Part shown: positions 15,001-26,131 of the stretch, one piece after another
How positions within the stretch are numbered: position 1 is the first letter of the stretch
How the letters are laid out: every line of letters begins with the position of its first letter
Source: Lactonifactor sp. BIOML-A5
GTDB taxonomy: Bacteria; Bacillota; Clostridia; Lachnospirales; Lachnospiraceae
Reading direction: 5' to 3'
NCBI RefSeq assembly: GCF_009677585.1
Contig: NZ_WKYV01000041.1
Span: 1-32,127 of the forward strand
Length of the DNA: 32,127 nt
The notes under the pieces: generated by a model
Database searches by the model: none
Told to the model about the DNA's origin: nothing
Seen by the model: only the letters and a program-made list of their open reading frames with translations
Made by a program: the position numbers and the translations under genes

Positions 15001-16374
15001 CTACTTTCCTGTACAGAATTTGCTGAAAATTTCATTTACCAGATCTTCGCCCACAGACTCTCCTATGATTCTTCCCAGGGCTTCATACGCATTCATTAAA
15101 TCAATAGAATAAAAATCCTCAGGCATGCCCGTTGATATACTCTGTTCTACCATAGTCAGACTTTCCATAGTCTCAAAAAGAGCAGTTTTGTGACGTACAT
15201 TGGTAATATACACTTCATCGTTAAAGGAAATCTTTCCCTGAAAGAACATGTCCCTGATGACCTGTTCCAGCTCACCGATCCCCTTCTCTTCCTTAGCGGA
15301 TATTGCAACCACAGGATGATTCAGCCTCTTCTTTAACTCCTCCTTGGATACCTTTATAGACAAATCTGTCTTATTCAGAAGAACAATTGCTTTTTTATCC
15401 TGAAGCATTCCTATAATCTCATCATCATTTTCGTCTAATGGTATCGAAGAATCCACTACATAAAGAATCAGATCCGCATCTTTTGCGTACTCTTTCGCCC
15501 TGCCTACCCCGATCTGCTCAACCACATCCTTTGTATCCCTAATCCCCGCGGTATCAATCATACAAAGGGAAATGCCGTGGAGTATAATTGTCTCTTCCAG
15601 AATATCTCTGGTAGTCCCCGCAATATCTGTAACGATCGCTCTCTCTTCCCCCACAAGAAGATTCAGCAGAGAGGATTTGCCGGCATTAGGCTTTCCGACA
15701 ATAACTGTTTTAATCCCTTCCTTCATCATTTTTCCTTCATCTGAGGACTGCAGAAGTTTTTCCACTTGTTTCTTTAAGGGATGCAGCTCTGTCATCAATT
15801 CTTCCCCATATCCGTCTATTACAATATGCTCCGGATCATCCAGAGCAGATTCAATATAAGCAATGTGATAGATAATCTTTTCTCTGATTTGTCTTATAAC
15901 CTTAAGAACAGCTCCCTTGAGCTGACTTACTGAGCTCTTCAGAGCATATTCACTCTTGGCCGAGATCACATCTATAACTGCCTCCGCCTGGGAAAGATCA
16001 ATTCTTCCGTTCAAGAAGGCTCTTTTTGTAAACTCTCCGGGTTCTGCAGGTCTGGCTCCATACTTGATCACTGTCTCCAATACCCGTTTCATAGCCAGAA
16101 CTCCCCCATGACAGTCTATTTCCACAGTATTCTCAGCCGTATAGCTGGACGGTCCGTCCATTACCATAACCAGAACCTCATCAATGGTTTCCTCTCCGTC
16201 ACAGACAAATCCATAATGTATCGTATGTGATTTTACCTTCCTGATATCTTTTTTCCCGCTCCTGGATCGGTATATTCTGCTGACAATTTCTCTTGCATCC
16301 TCACCGCTGATCCTAACAATACCTATTCCCGATGTACTCATAGCGGTAGCAATTGCAGCAATGGTATCGGCCAT
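15001..16374 (-). CDS. mnmE: tRNA modification GTPase MnmE (TrmE)
   Basis: 457 residues. The N-terminal tetrahydrofolate-binding domain (1-118, with SGIGIVRISG and EPGEFTKRAFLNGRIDL) leads into a helical region with an inserted G domain: P-loop GKPNAGKS (227-234), DTAG (274-277) and NKTD. It ends in FCTGK, the invariant C-terminal CxGK motif whose cysteine is essential. MnmE forms the wobble-uridine modifying complex with MnmG. ATG follows CAGGAGGA. A terminator separates it from jag, so this gene probably also has its own promoter. Confidence 0.97.
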   Translation of the reverse strand: MADTIAAIATAMSTSGIGIVRISGEDAREIVSRIYRSRSGKKDIRKVKSHTIHYGFVCDGEETIDEVLVMVMDGPSSYTAENTVEIDCHGGVLAMKRVLETVIKYGARPAEPGEFTKRAFLNGRIDLSQAEAVIDVISAKSEYALKSSVSQLKGAVLKVIRQIREKIIYHIAYIESALDDPEHIVIDGYGEELMTELHPLKKQVEKLLQSSDEGKMMKEGIKTVIVGKPNAGKSSLLNLLVGEERAIVTDIAGTTRDILEETIILHGISLCMIDTAGIRDTKDVVEQIGVGRAKEYAKDADLILYVVDSSIPLDENDDEIIGMLQDKKAIVLLNKTDLSIKVSKEELKKRLNHPVVAISAKEEKGIGELEQVIRDMFFQGKISFNDEVYITNVRHKTALFETMESLTMVEQSISTGMPEDFYSIDLMNAYEALGRIIGESVGEDLVNEIFSKFCTGK

Positions 16375-16402
16375 ATTAATTCCTCCTGTACTCCAATATA
16401 AA

Positions 16403-16469
16403 AAAAGTTACCCCGGGAGAAAGCACACGTCTGCACGCGTTATTCATGCTTTCACCTAGAATAACTTTT
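16403..16469 (-). terminator. Structured terminator after jag
   Basis: AAAAGTTA (16403-16410) pairs with TAACTTTT (16462-16469), and inside it GAAAGC (16419-16424) pairs with GCTTTC (16448-16453). On the minus strand the outer stem continues into UUUUUUUAUAUU. It ends the rpmH-jag unit before mnmE. The long bulged apical part is unusual for a simple terminator and could allow partial read-through. Confidence 0.7.
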
Positions 16470-16479
16470 ATATAATTTA

Positions 16480-17310
16480 TTATTTTTTAAGCTTAACTAC
16501 AACATGACGGTAAGGTTCATTTCCCTCACTATAGGTCTCCACATAACGGTTTCCCTGAAGCGCGGAATGAATAATACGTCTTTCATAAGGATTCATAGGT
16601 TCCAGCGAAACAGCCTTTCTTGTCTTTCTCACCTTATAAGCAATGCTCTTTGCAAGATTTTCAAGTGTCTCTTTTCTGCGGCTTCTATAATTCTCTGTAT
16701 CCAGTTTTACACGAATGTAACCCTGTTTGCCCTTATTGACTACAAGACTGGTGAGATATTGCAGGGAATCCAGCGTCTGTCCTCTTTTTCCGATAAGAAT
16801 ACCCATATCATCGCCGGAAAAATCAATATCCAGATTCCCCTCTTCCTGATGATATTCCATCTTAATGACAACTTCCAGATTCATGGCATGAAATACACCA
16901 TCCAGGAACTTTTTAGCCTCATCTTTAATGTCTTCTACTTCTTCCTGAGATCTTTGCACTGCTTTGGGTTCCTCTGCCGCCTTAACCTCAGCCTTTTCCA
17001 CTTTAGGCTCAGACTTCTTCTCCGGTTTTGGTTCCGTTTTGGCTTCTTTTTTTACTTCTTTCACAGGCTTCTCTGTAGGTTTTTCTTTTTTCACTTCCGG
17101 CTTTTTCTCTGCCGCTTCCTCCATAAAAGGATCCTGCTCCGGTTTCCTTCTCACTCGAATTCTAGCCGGCTTACTGCCAAATCCTAAAAAACCTGAGCTT
17201 CCATGTTCCAATACTTCTATCTCAAGATTTTCACTTGAAGTTTCTAATTCAAGACATGCATTGGTAATCGCCTGATCTACCGTTTTTGCTGAGAATTCCT
17301 TGAAATCCAT
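16480..17310 (-). CDS. jag: RNA-binding protein Jag/KhpB (EloR)
   Basis: 276 residues in three parts. The N-terminal Jag domain contains KTVDQAITNACLELETSSENLEIEVLEHGSSGFLGFGSK-type sequence (about 8-50). A lysine/glutamate/proline-rich flexible linker follows (about 60-130). The KH domain with ILIGKRGQTLDSLQYL precedes a C-terminal R3H domain with NPYERRIIHSALQG. KhpB proteins bind RNA and in streptococci control cell elongation together with KhpA. It is placed directly after yidC, 20 bp apart, as in most Firmicutes. GGGGG lies before the ATG. Confidence 0.95.
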   Translation of the reverse strand: MDFKEFSAKTVDQAITNACLELETSSENLEIEVLEHGSSGFLGFGSKPARIRVRRKPEQDPFMEEAAEKKPEVKKEKPTEKPVKEVKKEAKTEPKPEKKSEPKVEKAEVKAAEEPKAVQRSQEEVEDIKDEAKKFLDGVFHAMNLEVVIKMEYHQEEGNLDIDFSGDDMGILIGKRGQTLDSLQYLTSLVVNKGKQGYIRVKLDTENYRSRRKETLENLAKSIAYKVRKTRKAVSLEPMNPYERRIIHSALQGNRYVETYSEGNEPYRHVVVKLKK

Positions 17311-17330
17311 GACAAATCCCCCTTACTTGT

Positions 17331-18635
17331 TTACTGTTTTTTGTTCTTCGACTTATTCTTTTCATCAAACTGAGCTACCATATTTGCTTTTGCCGCGATA
17401 CTGCCGGGCTTGGCATTCGCAGCTCTCTTATAATAATCCGTGGAATTCTTCACAGCCTGCTCCCGGTCCTCCGGAGTTTTTCCTTTTGTCTTAGGCTCGT
17501 CAATATTCCTTACATTCATTCTGGCCTGCTGAGAGATTTTCTGAGGAGGCAGTCCTGCTTTCTCTCTCTTCTTATTCATCTTCTCCAGATTCTTCTTAAC
17601 AAGCTCGTCCATGTCTTCCTTCTCCAGCAGCTTATTGATTACAAACTGCTGTACACTACGGATTACCGCACCGGCGATCCAGTAGATACCGATACCAACA
17701 GGGAATGTAAAACACATAACAGCAGAAAACAGAGGCATAAAAGTATTCATACTCTTCATGGTAGCTTCCATCTGTGTAGACTGCTTATTCTTATCATCGC
17801 CCTTGTTGCTATTGTTAAATGCCATAGAAAGCTTAATATTCAGAACCTGTGTCAGCCATGCCAAAACAGGGATTAATATAGCTCCAACAAGTAATATATA
17901 TTGATGTGAAACAAAACTTGACTTTATAACAGACAATGGATTATCTGCGATATTCAGACCCAGGAAATTCTGCATGGGAGACAGCTTATCAGCTGTACTG
18001 GCAATGGTATCTGAAAAACCGGAAAATTTTCCAATCTCTGACAGTTTGTCCCACTGGGTTGGGGAAAGATTATATAATAAATCTATAATCGAATCCTTGG
18101 TTGCTTTTCCATTATCCAGGATCAGACGTACAGTCTTAATCTTCTCGTCATCCAGAAATGTCTGAAGTATATCCGTATACCCGCCAACACCCATAATCTG
18201 AGTGATTACTCCGTCAAAAGTAGCTTTAATTCCTGTAACATAACCCGGAATCTTATAGATAACCTGATATAATGCAAACAGTATGGGCATCTGAATCACT
18301 AACTGCAGACAGCTTCCGGTAGGGGATACGCCGTATTTCTGGTAAACCATACTGGTCTCTTCCTGCATCTTCTGCATGGACACCTGATCTTTTTTATTCT
18401 GATATTTCTTCTGAATCTTCTGTAACTCTGGCGCCATAACTGCATTCAGCCTGGAAAACTTCTGCTGTTTGATCTGCAGGGGCGTCATTAAGGTATAAAT
18501 TACTAATGTGAATAAGATAATACAAAGACCGATATTTGTAACACCCAGGCTATAAATAGCATTCATCAAAAGTCCCAGGATATCTGCAAACCATTTGATA
18601 ATGGGCATTGTACTCTTTGTCAATAAAATACTCAA
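17331..18635 (-). CDS. yidC: Membrane protein insertase YidC (SpoIIIJ/OxaA type)
   Basis: 434 residues. Five hydrophobic segments fit the YidC core: the first at about 13-30, then GLCIILFTLVIYTLMTPLQIKQQK, the MPILFALYQVIYKIPG region, ILLVGAILIPVLAWL and FPVGIGIYWIAGAV. The segment between the second and third core helices is enlarged to more than 100 residues (about 135-235), longer than in Bacillus SpoIIIJ. The C-terminus is long and basic, as in ribosome-binding YidC proteins. No lipobox is seen. The start is TTG at 18635 with AAGGAGG about eight bases upstream. It inserts membrane proteins with or without SecYEG. Confidence 0.93.
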   Translation of the reverse strand: MSILLTKSTMPIIKWFADILGLLMNAIYSLGVTNIGLCIILFTLVIYTLMTPLQIKQQKFSRLNAVMAPELQKIQKKYQNKKDQVSMQKMQEETSMVYQKYGVSPTGSCLQLVIQMPILFALYQVIYKIPGYVTGIKATFDGVITQIMGVGGYTDILQTFLDDEKIKTVRLILDNGKATKDSIIDLLYNLSPTQWDKLSEIGKFSGFSDTIASTADKLSPMQNFLGLNIADNPLSVIKSSFVSHQYILLVGAILIPVLAWLTQVLNIKLSMAFNNSNKGDDKNKQSTQMEATMKSMNTFMPLFSAVMCFTFPVGIGIYWIAGAVIRSVQQFVINKLLEKEDMDELVKKNLEKMNKKREKAGLPPQKISQQARMNVRNIDEPKTKGKTPEDREQAVKNSTDYYKRAANAKPGSIAAKANMVAQFDEKNKSKNKKQ

Positions 18636-18698
18636 AACAATTTCCTCCTTAACCGACTACTCGCCGTTATCGCTTCTTAGGATAACTCATCCTTACCT

Positions 18699-18908
18699 TT
18701 ACGGCACCGGGTCATAACCCCCATGAGAAAAGGGGTTGCACCTGAGGATCCGCCAACAAGCTAACATAGATCCCTTAACAGCACCATATTTTTGAATTGC
18801 TTCTAATCCATACTGAGAACAGGTAGGTATATAAGGACAACGAGTTCTCTTTAATGGGGATAAATATTTTTGATATAACCTAATCATTTTGATTAATATC
18901 GTTTTCAT
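18699..18908 (-). CDS. yidD: Membrane protein insertion efficiency factor YidD
   Basis: 69 residues, standard for YidD, with the hallmark cysteine-containing motif [19 protein letters not shown] (24-42) and the [12 protein letters not shown] end. It helps YidC-dependent insertion at the membrane. The open frame continues 28 codons further upstream, but ATG at 18908 gives the canonical N-terminus. That start lies 29 bp inside the end of rnpA, so translation is likely coupled. The upstream box (AAGGCAGG) is weak. Confidence 0.94.
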   Translation of the reverse strand: MKTILIKMIRLYQKYLSPLKRTRCPYIPTCSQYGLEAIQKYGAVKGSMLACWRILRCNPFSHGGYDPVP

Positions 18909-19251
18909 TTTCCTGCCTTTTTGTAATACGGTGAAGCTTTGCCAAATGCAAAAGTGCACTTTCAATATCCCTGAATTTCCTGTCCTTGGCATTTACTCTC
19001 ACAATAATCACCATATCATATCCACTACGAAATACTTGTTCATGCAATCGATAACTTTCCCGAATCAACCTGGTCAGATGATGCCTCACAACACTGTTTC
19101 CGACTTTTTTACTTACCGAAATTCCAACTCGATTTCTTTCCAGCTGGTTTTCCATTACATACATAACAAGATATCGATTTGCAAAAGATGTTCCCTTCCT
19201 GTAAACCACCTGAAAATCTCTATTCTTTTTTAACGACTCCGAATATTCCAT
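18880..19251 (-). CDS. rnpA: Ribonuclease P protein component
   Basis: 123 residues, usual size. It contains the basic RNA-binding helix [21 protein letters not shown] (48-68), which corresponds to the RNR motif, and the [10 protein letters not shown] strand before it. It binds the RNase P RNA and aids 5' maturation of tRNAs. ATG is preceded by AAAGGAATG. It lies 65 bp after rpmH on the same strand and overlaps yidD by 29 bp. Confidence 0.96.
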   Translation of the reverse strand: MEYSESLKKNRDFQVVYRKGTSFANRYLVMYVMENQLERNRVGISVSKKVGNSVVRHHLTRLIRESYRLHEQVFRSGYDMVIIVRVNAKDRKFRDIESALLHLAKLHRITKRQENENDINQND

Positions 19252-19296
19252 AGTACATTCCTTTAATTAAGAAGTTTCTGATCTTTAAGAGAAGAA

Positions 19297-19318
19297 AAGA
19301 CCACATATCTGCGGTCTT
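19297..19318 (-). terminator. Weak terminator or attenuator between rpmH and rnpA
   Basis: On the minus strand AAGACC (19302-19297 complement side) and GGTCTT form a six-pair stem over a 10-nt loop, followed by UUCUUCUCUU. The stem begins within the rpmH stop codon. It is short and the U-tract is interrupted, so it would lower rather than block rnpA expression. This fits the need for far more L34 than RnpA; the role is inferred. Confidence 0.45.
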
Positions 19319-19451
19319 ATGCTGATAATTGCTTTCTTCCTTTTAATCTTCTTGCAGCTAAAACTTTTCTTCCACCTTTGCTGCTCATTCTCGCTCTGAA
19401 ACCATGAACCTTAGCTCTGGATCTCTTTTTCGGTTGAAATGTCATTTTCAT
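19317..19451 (-). CDS. rpmH: 50S ribosomal protein L34
   Basis: 44 residues, extremely basic, beginning [20 protein letters not shown] and ending GRKQLSA, the universal L34 pattern with the [13 protein letters not shown] core. It is first in the rpmH-rnpA-yidD-yidC-jag unit. AAAGGAGGTG lies at ideal distance before ATG, and a near-consensus promoter is about 90 bp upstream. The head-to-head position relative to dnaA marks the classic origin arrangement. Confidence 0.98.
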   Translation of the reverse strand: MKMTFQPKKRSRAKVHGFRARMSSKGGRKVLAARRLKGRKQLSA

Positions 19452-19535
19452 AAGTCTGGCACCTCCTTTATCTTACCAAATATCTATCATATATGGCTGA
19501 TTATTCTATTATGCATGATTGAAAACATCATTTCA

Positions 19536-19564
19536 ATTATATGCACAAAACACTAATTCGTCAA
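19536..19564 (-). promoter_or_regulatory. rpmH promoter
   Basis: On the minus strand TTGACG (19564-19559) and TATAAT (19541-19536) are separated by exactly 17 bp. Only one base differs from the sigma-A consensus. The expected start site is near 19529, leaving a leader of about 78 nt. Confidence 0.9.
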
Positions 19565-19692
19565 GAGGAAATATTATATTTGTAATAAGTTTGGAAAAAT
19601 TATTTAAACCAGCTGTCTCCTTACGACACCCCAAAATAACAAATTCCACAATAAAAAGTTATCCCCTGACATTTTTTATAGTTTACGTAACT

Positions 19693-19724
19693 TTATCCAC
19701 AAATTGTGGATAACATGTGGATAA
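19693..19724. promoter_or_regulatory. Three clustered DnaA boxes
   Basis: TTATCCACA (19693-19701, plus), then TGTGGATAA at 19705-19713 and again at 19716-19724 (both minus). The first two form a head-to-head dyad with a three-base spacer; the second and third are 11 bp apart, one helical turn, so DnaA could sit on one face. Confidence 0.93.
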
Positions 19725-19889
19725 CTTTGTGGTTTCATGTGTAAAGATCCCCCAATATTCTCAAAAACCCTTATTTTCTCCATAATTCGACGTGTGTGTT
19801 ATGGGTATAAGTTATACACACTTTTCACATCATATCAAAGATCTTCATTCTTATGGAAACTTTATCAACATTCTATACACATTTTTTCA

Positions 19890-19918
19890 TTGCGAAAATT
19901 CACGATTTATTATAATAT
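19890..19918 (+). promoter_or_regulatory. Likely dnaA promoter
   Basis: TTGCGA (19890-19895) and TAATAT (19913-19918) are 17 bp apart; an overlapping TATAAT lies at 19911-19916. This leaves a leader of roughly 120 nt before dnaA. The -35 is only fair. Confidence 0.5.
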
Positions 19919-19997
19919 ATAAGAAATGATGAATTAAAATAGGTGGATTCCAGGAAATGATTGAATGAAGATTTTCAGACAATCATTTATTGTTGTG

Positions 19998-20013
19998 TTT
20001 ATCCATGGATAAA
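19998..20013. repeat. 16-bp palindrome in the dnaA leader
   Basis: TTTATCCATGGATAAA is perfectly symmetric. Each half (TTATCCATG) matches the first six bases of a DnaA box, so it may be a weak DnaA or other dimeric-regulator site 30 bp before the dnaA start. Confidence 0.5.
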
Positions 20014-20042
20014 TTAAGTAGCTTAGAGTAGGAGATATGGTA

Positions 20043-21398
20043 ATGAATATAATAGAAGAAAAATGGACGGAGATACTTAATACAGTGAAAGAGGAACACG
20101 AACTCACCGATGTTTCTTTTAAAACCTGGCTGTTGCCATTGACTGTGCATACTGTGGAGAATGATACCGTAACCATCCTGGTTCCATCAGAACAGTTTAT
20201 TACTTATATTAGTAAAAAATTTACTCTTCCTTTAAAAGTTGCCATTAGTGAAATCACTGGGCATGATTATGAGATCGCATTTATTTTGCCGGAAGATGTA
20301 AAACAGGATAAGACAGCTGCACCCGCAGCTTCTTCTAATTTAGGGAATACTGCGGAAAAGGCAAACCTGAATCCCAAGTATACCTTTGATACCTTTGTGG
20401 TGGGAAGTAACAATAAATTTGCCCATGCAGCTTCCCTCGCGGTGGCGGAGTCCCCCGGTGAGATTTATAACCCCCTGTTTCTGTACGGAGGTGTTGGTTT
20501 GGGGAAAACACACTTGATGCATTCCATAGCCCATTTTATTTTAGAGAGGGATCCCCGGTCAAAGGTATTATATGTGACTAGTGAGGTCTTTACCAATGAA
20601 CTGATTGAGGCTATCCGGAACGGCAATAATACTACTATGACAAAATTTCGTGAGAAATACAGAAATATTGATGTACTTCTCATTGATGACGTTCAGTTTA
20701 TTATAGGTAAGGAATCTACACAGGAGGAATTCTTCCACACCTTTAATGCTCTGCACGGAGCAAAGAAGCAGATTATTATATCTTCAGATAAGCCGCCGAA
20801 AGATATGGAAATTCTGGAGGATCGCCTTCGTTCCCGTTTTGAATGGGGGCTGATTGCAGATATTTCCTCCCCTGACTATGAAACCAGGATGGCAATTCTC
20901 CGAAAGAAGGAAGAATTGGACGGGTATGACATAGACAAAGAGGTTATTGAATATATCGCAAGGAACATAAAGTCTAATATTCGTGAACTGGAAGGCGCTC
21001 TGAATAAAATTATGGCATACGCGAATCTTGAGAAGAGAGAAGTAAACATTGAGCTGGCGGAGAAAGTATTAAAGGATATTATTTCTCCCAATGAAAAAAG
21101 AGTAATTACCCCAGAGCTGATCATAGATATTGTAGCTGAACATTTTGATATTTCAGCCTCAGATTTAAGCGGTACTAAAAGGAATTCCAAAGTTGTTCTT
21201 CCCCGGCAGATTGCCATGTACCTCTGCCGGGAAATGACAAATGTAACACTTAAAAATATAGGGAAATGTCTCGGCAACAGAGATCACACCACAATTATGA
21301 ATGGCTGCAGCAAAATTGAGTCGGAATTAAGTAAGAATAATGAAACCATCAGCAGCACCCTTGATATCCTTAAAAAGAAGATTAATCCAGGTAAGTAG
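20043..21398 (+). CDS. dnaA: Chromosomal replication initiator DnaA
   Basis: 451 residues. Domain I (about 1-80) is followed by a short linker, then the AAA+ core with Walker A GGVGLGKTH (149-157) and Walker B LLIDDVQF. The C-terminal domain IV ends with the DnaA-box-binding signature GNRDHTTIMNGCSKIE. I chose the ATG at 20043 because GGAG (20031-20034) lies eight bases before it; the in-frame ATG at 20037 would be only two bases away. The product opens oriC and loads the helicase, and should bind the boxes on both sides of this gene. Confidence 0.98.
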   Translation: MNIIEEKWTEILNTVKEEHELTDVSFKTWLLPLTVHTVENDTVTILVPSEQFITYISKKFTLPLKVAISEITGHDYEIAFILPEDVKQDKTAAPAASSNLGNTAEKANLNPKYTFDTFVVGSNNKFAHAASLAVAESPGEIYNPLFLYGGVGLGKTHLMHSIAHFILERDPRSKVLYVTSEVFTNELIEAIRNGNNTTMTKFREKYRNIDVLLIDDVQFIIGKESTQEEFFHTFNALHGAKKQIIISSDKPPKDMEILEDRLRSRFEWGLIADISSPDYETRMAILRKKEELDGYDIDKEVIEYIARNIKSNIRELEGALNKIMAYANLEKREVNIELAEKVLKDIISPNEKRVITPELIIDIVAEHFDISASDLSGTKRNSKVVLPRQIAMYLCREMTNVTLKNIGKCLGNRDHTTIMNGCSKIESELSKNNETISSTLDILKKKINPGK

Positions 21399-21682
21399 GG
21401 TGGTAGAGATCAATTATCCACAAATGCCGGTTGATCTCATGTTAATAAGAGGTGGAAATGTGTGTACAAGTTGATCTCTCTTTTTGTAATGTGAATTATC
21501 AACAATTCATACACCGGGAATCCGGATATTTCCCACATCCTTATCCTTAAGCTAAACCCTCTGGTTATCTGGGGTTAAAGTAGTTTTTCACATATTCACA
21601 CCCTCTACTACGGATACTACGGATTATTTATTATATTTATTTGTTTAAGCCACTTTTTCACATGAAGGGAGTTATACACATT
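21399..21682. other. oriC: oriC, downstream part (dnaA-dnaN intergenic region) with unwinding element
   Basis: Exact DnaA boxes lie at 21414-21422 (TTATCCACA) and 21672-21680 (TTATACACA), with near-boxes at 21496-21504 (TTATCAACA) and 21592-21600 (ATATTCACA). After the last near-box come CCCT, two tandem copies of ACTACGGAT (21607-21624) and an AT-rich tract, TTATTTATTATATTTATTTG (21623-21642). Box, short GC stretch, CTA-containing trios and AT tract is the order of the B. subtilis unwinding site, so strand opening most likely begins here. Confidence 0.8.
21405..21479 (+). terminator. Alternative hairpins after dnaA, possible attenuator
   Basis: AGAGATCAA (21405-21413) can pair with TTGATCTC at 21431-21438 or with TTGATCTCT at 21471-21479. 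The second choice runs into CTTTTTG, as a weak terminator would. The first arm lies immediately before a DnaA box. Both hairpins cannot form at once. A terminator for dnaA is the simplest reading. Confidence 0.45.
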
Positions 21683-22795
21683 ATGAAAATATCTTGTTCC
21701 AAAGGGAATCTACTAAAAAGTGTTAATATAGTTATGAAGGCAGTACCCTCGAAAACTACAATGCCTATACTGGAATGTATTCTGATTGATGCTTCTGCTG
21801 GGGATATCAAATTTACATCCAATGATATGGAGCTTGGGATCGAGACAAAGGTAGAAGGCACGATTATTGAAAAGGGTATCATTGCTCTGGATGCAAAGAT
21901 CTTTTCGGAGATAGTGCGAAGACTTCCTGAAAATGAAGTTGTCATTACCACCGATGAAAAACTGAATACTTTAATCACTTGCGAGAAGGCAAAGTTTAAT
22001 ATCCCTGGAAAATCGGGAGAGGATTTTTCCTATCTTCCATTTATAGAAAGGGATGAGTGTATAACACTTTCCCAGTTTACTTTAAAAGAAATCATTCGGC
22101 AGACCATCTTCTCCATTGCTGCCAATGAAAATAATAAGCTGATGACGGGAGAATTGATCCAGATTCAGGAGGATACGCTTCGTATTGTTTCTCTGGACGG
22201 ACACAGAATCTCAATCCGTAAGGTTCAGCTAAAGGAAGCAGCGAAGGATCGGAAAGTAGTGGTACCCGGAAAAACACTCAACGAGATCAGTAAGATCTTA
22301 TCCGGGGAAGCGGAGGATATGGTTCATATTTTTTTTACAGACAGCCATATAGTATTTGAATTTGATGAAACTGTGGTGGTGTCCAGGCTGATCGAGGGTG
22401 AGTATTTCAAGATTGATCAGATGCTGTCCAGTGACTATGAGACTAAAGTTAAGATTAATAAGAGAGAATTTTTAAACTGTATTGACAGAGCTACGCTGTT
22501 GGTAAAAGAAAGTGATAAAAAACCGATTATTATCCAGATTTCAGACGGATCTATGGAGCTTCAGATCGATTCTCAAATTGGATCCATGGATGAAGAGATC
22601 GACATTGAGAAAGAAGGGAAAGATATCCTGATTGGATTTAATCCCAAGTTCCTTATAGATGCTCTGAAGGTCATAGACGATGAAGAGGTAAGTATCTATC
22701 TGATGAATCCAAAAGCGCCCTGCTTTATCAAAGATGAAGAAGAACAATATATTTATTTAATTTTGCCGGTTAATTTTAATGCGGTGAACAGATAG
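21683..22795 (+). CDS. dnaN: DNA polymerase III beta subunit (sliding clamp)
   Basis: 370 residues from the ATG at 21683, which gives the canonical MKISCSKGNLLKSVNIVMKA start. The open frame reaches back to a TTG at 21641, but the extra residues do not resemble the family. Three clamp-type domains are seen, with SKTTMPILECILIDA early and the C-terminal YLILPVNF that ends beta clamps. It encircles DNA and tethers polymerase. GGGAG lies 11 bases upstream and the DnaA box at 21672 overlaps this leader, so DnaA occupancy may affect expression. Confidence 0.97.
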   Translation: MKISCSKGNLLKSVNIVMKAVPSKTTMPILECILIDASAGDIKFTSNDMELGIETKVEGTIIEKGIIALDAKIFSEIVRRLPENEVVITTDEKLNTLITCEKAKFNIPGKSGEDFSYLPFIERDECITLSQFTLKEIIRQTIFSIAANENNKLMTGELIQIQEDTLRIVSLDGHRISIRKVQLKEAAKDRKVVVPGKTLNEISKILSGEAEDMVHIFFTDSHIVFEFDETVVVSRLIEGEYFKIDQMLSSDYETKVKINKREFLNCIDRATLLVKESDKKPIIIQISDGSMELQIDSQIGSMDEEIDIEKEGKDILIGFNPKFLIDALKVIDDEEVSIYLMNPKAPCFIKDEEEQYIYLILPVNFNAVNR

Positions 22796-22803
22796 GAAAA
22801 AAT

Positions 22804-23013
22804 ATGGATAACATAAAATTAAGAGAAGAATACATCAAATTAGGTCAGGCGATAAAAGCCGCGGGCTTTGTAGAGGACGGAGTAGAGGCAAAATATGTCA
22901 TACAGGACGGACTTGTAAAAGTTAACGGGGAGATAGATACAAGAAGGGGAAGAAAGCTCTATGACGGGGATATTGTATCCTTTCAGGGCAAAGAAATCAA
23001 AGTCATAAAGTAA
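22804..23013 (+). CDS. yaaA: S4-domain RNA-binding protein (YaaA/RlbA-like)
   Basis: 69 residues, essentially one S4 domain: KLGQAIKAAGFVEDGVEAKY then VKVNGEIDTRRGRKLYDGD, with the basic turn that contacts RNA. It lies eight bp after dnaN and 12 bp before recF, the place it holds throughout Firmicutes. Its exact role is unsettled; a part in ribosome assembly has been proposed for B. subtilis. The ribosome binding site (AGGAAAA) is poor, suggesting coupling to dnaN. Confidence 0.92.
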   Translation: MDNIKLREEYIKLGQAIKAAGFVEDGVEAKYVIQDGLVKVNGEIDTRRGRKLYDGDIVSFQGKEIKVIK

Positions 23014-23025
23014 ATCAGGTGGCCC

Positions 23026-26056
<3,031 letters not shown>

Positions 26057-26131
26057 TAAATATCACCCCTTTGACTCTTAATTTTCAACAGGCAAAACAG
26101 GGGATGACAGCCCCCGTAAAAGGAGAAAACA

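Larger units (their letters stand above)
19565..20042. other. oriC: oriC, upstream part (rpmH-dnaA intergenic region)
   Basis: This AT-rich non-coding region contains four exact TTATNCACA boxes: 19693-19701 (+), 19705-19713 (-), 19716-19724 (-) and 19812-19820 (+). Single-mismatch boxes follow at 19862-19870 (TTATCAACA) and 19873-19881 (CTATACACA). Together with the box cluster after dnaA it forms a bipartite origin of the Bacillus/clostridial kind. DnaA bound here would also repress dnaA, whose promoter lies downstream of the boxes. Confidence 0.92.

Noticed and set aside
16504..17187. A 227-residue plus-strand frame antisense to jag
   Set aside because: The F/L/R-rich sequence is the mirror of the lysine/glutamate-rich linker of Jag; it is inside a well-supported gene.
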